A stretch of 64,000 nucleotides of DNA, from contig JBEDUN010000031.1 of the NCBI GenBank assembly GCA_040414675.1, forward strand, positions 1-64,000, given 5' to 3'. Shown here piece after piece: positions 62,949 to 64,000 of this stretch. Position 1 is the stretch's first letter. Each line of letters starts with the position of its first letter. Made by a program: the position numbers and the translations under genes. The notes under the pieces are model-generated. The model did no database searches, was not told where the DNA came from, and saw only the letters and a list, made by a program, of their open reading frames with translations. Source of the stretch: JARBAU01 sp040414675. Lineage in GTDB: Archaea > Thermoproteota > Nitrososphaeria > Nitrososphaerales > Nitrososphaeraceae.

Positions 62949-63465
62949 TTTTCCTCTGATAATATTACTATCCATCTAAGTGAAATTGGACCATATATTC
63001 TGGAACCTCCTTTACAATGTAGCATTCCCAATTTGAGTCCTGATGACAGACGGCGCGTAATCTACTATTCTGTGTTATTAGCATAATATAATGTGAATTT
63101 ATATATTGTTCAACTAAAATTGTGATTTAATAGATGTTGCACTCGGACCTGTGTGCAGAGAATATGGATAAATCTAATATCGCAAAATGCGGACTATATT
63201 GGCGTTCCCATATCCCAAGACAATATTGTAGATTATAGTATATTTGCTTCTTTCAAAGGATTATCTTTACCTATTTTTCTCGAACAAATATATCTATGAT
63301 TCCAGAGATTACGCAGATTGAACTATTGAATATTTGATTGAATGAAATCTCCAATCAATAAGTATTCCTATTTTTACCTAAAAAATGTTATTCATTTAAT
63401 AAATAGGAACTCGGAAATATCGTCATACTTGATTTAAAGATATATTAGAAATCTAGGCAGTCCGT
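62949..63465. other. intergenic stretch without recognisable gene
   Basis: AT-rich, stop-dense. Nothing convincing. Confidence 0.5.
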
Positions 63466-63894
63466 TTGAAGATTATTTGGAAATTTGGCAGATATATTTG
63501 TGCTATGAAGTTCCAGTCTAGAACAGATTTGGAACCACAAGACAGTAATAGGATAACAATTAGAGGGTATAATTTATTAGTGTACAAGGATGTTACCAAA
63601 ATACTTCTTCAACGTTATATTGAATACTTAATAATAAAAATTCGAATAAAACGAATATTAACTACTTCCCTATTCCATATATTTGATAGCTCAAGGTATA
63701 AGACTATAACGAACATGCATCCAGAGGATCTCAAAATACTGCGAATATGTGTAGATTGTCTACAGAGGTTTATCTTCCACTCAGATTGGGTTGACCATCA
63801 ACTACAGACAGGTCACTATAGCATGAAAAAATATGACCTGCTTTCGGGAGAAATGATAATAAGTTTAGATAATAGAATTCGTGAAACCGTGTAA
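63466..63894 (+). CDS. small protein with a C2H2-like finger
   Basis: Up to 142 residues from a TTG. The only recognisable part is a C-terminal finger, Cys95-x2-Cys98-x12-His111-x5-His117 (ICVDCLQRFIFHSDWVDHQL), with slightly long histidine spacing. Met84 (63715) would give a finger-only protein of about 59 residues. The first 80 residues are very basic and hydrophobic and may not be real coding sequence. It resembles the finger at the end of the 5494-5877 gene only in layout. Confidence 0.45.
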   Translation: MKIIWKFGRYICAMKFQSRTDLEPQDSNRITIRGYNLLVYKDVTKILLQRYIEYLIIKIRIKRILTTSLFHIFDSSRYKTITNMHPEDLKILRICVDCLQRFIFHSDWVDHQLQTGHYSMKKYDLLSGEMIISLDNRIRETV

Positions 63895-64000
63895 GATATT
63901 GGAATGTTGACAATCTGTTAAATGAACACCTGTGATACGAGCGAATTATAATTATAAAATCTTGTTTAATAGTTAATATATAGAATTTACTACGAAATGT
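63895..64000. other. right edge of the window
   Basis: About 100 AT-rich bases after the last stop codon, with no feature seen. Confidence 0.4.

Noticed and set aside
1..64000. CRISPR array or cas genes
   Set aside because: No regularly spaced repeats and no Cas-like proteins were seen.

Overview
The window comes from an ammonia-oxidizing archaeon of the Nitrososphaeria (Thaumarchaeota), most likely a low-GC soil lineage related to Nitrosocosmicus or Nitrososphaera. The evidence is an Amt ammonium transporter with a signal peptide, TFB, the archaeal exosome (Rrp4, Rrp41, Rrp42, Csl4), SBDS, L37Ae and L18e, Rpo3, prefoldin alpha and beta, a CdvB/ESCRT-III homologue, XPF, Trm56, Cbf5, an MptE-type pterin kinase, leaderless promoters, and tRNA introns with bulge-helix-bulge splice sites. 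The lineage is an inference from gene content.

Layout. 1-7 kb holds a truncated membrane protein, a PadR regulator, a TFB, a stand-alone amidase, a CPBP membrane protease, a small C2H2 protein and an HExxE protein. 7.5-18.2 kb is the main accessory region and reads as a decayed integrative element in a tRNA-Ser(GCT) gene. The intact tRNA (18161-18244, minus) lies at its right end, and a displaced copy of the tRNA 3' part lies at 7495-7518 in the expected orientation. A frameshifted, truncated tyrosine recombinase sits next to the tRNA. Inside are an NDH-2, a dodecin, a GC-rich bacterial-type luciferase-like oxidoreductase, a complete IS5-family (IS903-like) insertion sequence with a 9-bp target duplication, an alpha/beta hydrolase whose signal peptide is cut by a stop codon, and several pseudogenes.

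18.6-29 kb returns to chromosomal genes: two unknowns, a double-domain siroheme decarboxylase-like (AhbA/B) protein facing a HemQ-like/DUF1802/aldo-keto reductase operon, SufC, a blue copper protein, prefoldin alpha, FtsY with an unusual 190-residue C-terminal tail, and ornithine carbamoyltransferase. 29-46 kb holds a RuvC-like protein with a puzzling start, UbiD, tRNA-Gly(TCC) with two introns, Trm56, a class II ribonucleotide reductase, prephenate dehydratase, Csl4, MptE, GMP synthase, glutamine synthetase, tRNA-Phe with a noncanonical intron, and a stand-alone asparagine synthase domain. Three very small zinc-ribbon genes lie between these genes.

46-64 kb holds a PD-(D/E)XK nuclease, CdvB, a 715-residue winged-helix/ATP-cone/NrdD-like protein that seems to lack the glycyl-radical segment, XPF, prefoldin beta, the exosome superoperon (SBDS-Rrp4-Rrp41-Rrp42-L37Ae-Pcc1), Amt, the Rpo3-L18e-L13-S9 operon, an HtrA protease, Cbf5 and a second C2H2-like small protein.

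The observations most worth following are the winged-helix/ATP-cone/NrdD-like protein, a candidate nucleotide-sensing regulator built from a reductase; the two-intron tRNA-Gly; the remnant tRNA-Ser element; and the heme neighbourhood.
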